A program made the position numbers and the translations under genes. Positions 14,201 through 14,750 of a DNA stretch of 14,750 bases are shown here, piece by piece. The DNA is taken from positions 1 to 14,750 of the forward strand of contig JBBRSC010000055.1 of the NCBI GenBank assembly GCA_038245795.1, written 5' to 3'. This stretch comes from JBBRSC01 sp038245795 (lineage in GTDB: Bacteria > Actinomycetota > Acidimicrobiia > Acidimicrobiales > Microtrichaceae). Each line of letters opens with the position of its first letter. Within the stretch, counting starts at the first letter, position 1. The notes under the pieces are model-generated. The model had not been told where the DNA came from, made no database searches, and saw only the letters and a program-made list of their open reading frames with translations.

Positions 14201-14206
14201 AGACTA
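14201..14206 (-). promoter_or_regulatory. Putative leaderless promoter -10 box of obg-proB
   Basis: TAGTCT on the minus strand, followed by GGGGGC and the GTG at 14194. It sits in the 26-base gap after the preceding gene's stop, so obg need not depend on readthrough. No good -35 is visible. A small inverted repeat GGTTG-GTT-CAACC (14214-14226) spans the end of the upstream gene. Confidence 0.5.
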
Positions 14207-14220
14207 GAGGGTGGGTTGGT

Positions 14221-14750
14221 TCAACCAGTCAGGTGGACAGGGTCGCCGATGACTCGGACACCCCAGGTGGTGCGATCGGTCACGCTCGCGCTGGCGAACG
14301 CATACTGGACCTTCCACCACCAACCGGCCGCCAGATACGACGCATTGACGTCGTAGCCCGCGGGGAGGTCGATGGTCAGCTCCACGTACTTGCCGTTGTA
14401 TTTCTGGCCGGTCACGTCGAGCGTGGTGCTCGCAGCGAGCGCGGTGCCGGGAGTGGCGCCGTCATTGCCCATGTCTCTCGCCACGAAGGTCGCGAATCCG
14501 CCGGCGGGATCGAGTATCCGGATGGCTTGTCCACCTTCACCCGGATCGAAGAGGGTGATTTTCAACGTCTTGCCGGCGTGTTCGGGGCCGATTTTGGCCA
14601 GGAAGAAGTTGCCGAAGCCCAGCGCCGAGGTGGCGTTGGCGTAGATCGACATCCAGTTCTTGCCGTAGATGCTCGGACACGTCGGGTCGGTACGGGTATC
14701 GCACGTGGTGGCGACCGTGGTCGAACTGCCGGGCTGCATGAGGAACGAGA
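14221..14750 (-). CDS. C-terminal part of an unrecognised, probably secreted protein (5' end outside window)
   Basis: About 175 residues are visible. The frame is open to the right edge, so the internal Met at 14739 is not the start. The sequence looks extracytoplasmic: Gly/Ala/Thr-rich, with a Cys pair (CDTRTDPTC) that could form a disulfide, beta-type segments such as GKTLKITLFDPGEGGQAIRI and GKYVELTIDLPAGYDVNASY, and an aromatic stretch WWWKVQYAF near the end (WGVRVIGDPVHLTG-stop). The tail resembles what I recall of large acidimicrobial surface proteins annotated as TadE/TadG-like pilus assembly proteins, but nothing visible proves this. A carbohydrate- or collagen-binding-like beta-sandwich would also fit. 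It lies 26 bases upstream of obg on the same strand. Confidence 0.7.
   Translation of the reverse strand, partial: SFLMQPGSSTTVATTCDTRTDPTCPSIYGKNWMSIYANATSALGFGNFFLAKIGPEHAGKTLKITLFDPGEGGQAIRILDPAGGFATFVARDMGNDGATPGTALAASTTLDVTGQKYNGKYVELTIDLPAGYDVNASYLAAGWWWKVQYAFASASVTDRTTWGVRVIGDPVHLTG

Overview
The window is GC-rich, tightly packed, protein-coding DNA from an actinobacterium. Several features point to the class Acidimicrobiia (Ilumatobacter-like): a PspA of the mycobacterial 35 kDa-antigen type, frequent GTG starts, 4-base stop/start overlaps, and -10 boxes lying 6 bases before start codons (leaderless transcription). The lineage is an inference from these features; no rRNA or other marker gene is present. 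I see no tRNA, rRNA, IS element, CRISPR array or replication origin, and no gene-free stretch over 300 bases.

Layout. (1) Positions 1-1878, minus strand: a MoxR-family AAA+ ATPase followed by a CoxE-like VWA partner, joined by an ATGA overlap; the VWA domain itself lies beyond the left edge. (2) Positions 1956-2770, plus strand: a 16-codon leader ORF coupled by ATGA to a VanX-type (M15D) D-Ala-D-Ala dipeptidase that carries a 21-bp tandem repeat. (3) Positions 2785-4041, minus strand: proA. (4) Positions 4100-11680, plus strand: six genes in a row, encoding a CbxX-type AAA+ ATPase with a TerB-like N-terminal region, a membrane-anchored substrate-binding-fold protein, a lipoprotein fusing the same fold to a VWA domain, a small membrane/coiled-coil protein, MurJ, and a PspA/IM30 protein. 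The first five are tightly coupled; pspA has its own promoter. (5) Positions 11702-11762: an 18-bp tandem repeat between the converging pspA and proB. (6) Positions 11763-14194, minus strand: obg-proB with a GTGA overlap. (7) Positions 14221-14750, minus strand: the C-terminal end of an unrecognised, probably secreted protein.

The main point of interest is region 4. On the minus strand the common order obg-proB-proA is preserved but split by this 7.6-kb block reading the other way. The block combines an intracellular AAA+ machine, two paralogous extracytoplasmic solute-binding-fold proteins with no ABC permease or ATPase, a VWA lipoprotein, the lipid II flippase and a membrane-stress protein. 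It looks like an envelope sensing/repair module whose function I cannot name. ProB and ProA together make glutamate 5-semialdehyde for proline. Obg is a ribosome/stringent-response GTPase, and its usual NKxD motif is changed here.

All six transcription-unit heads that I can define share the arrangement TANNNT, six bases, then an ATG or GTG. I used this to choose several start codons.
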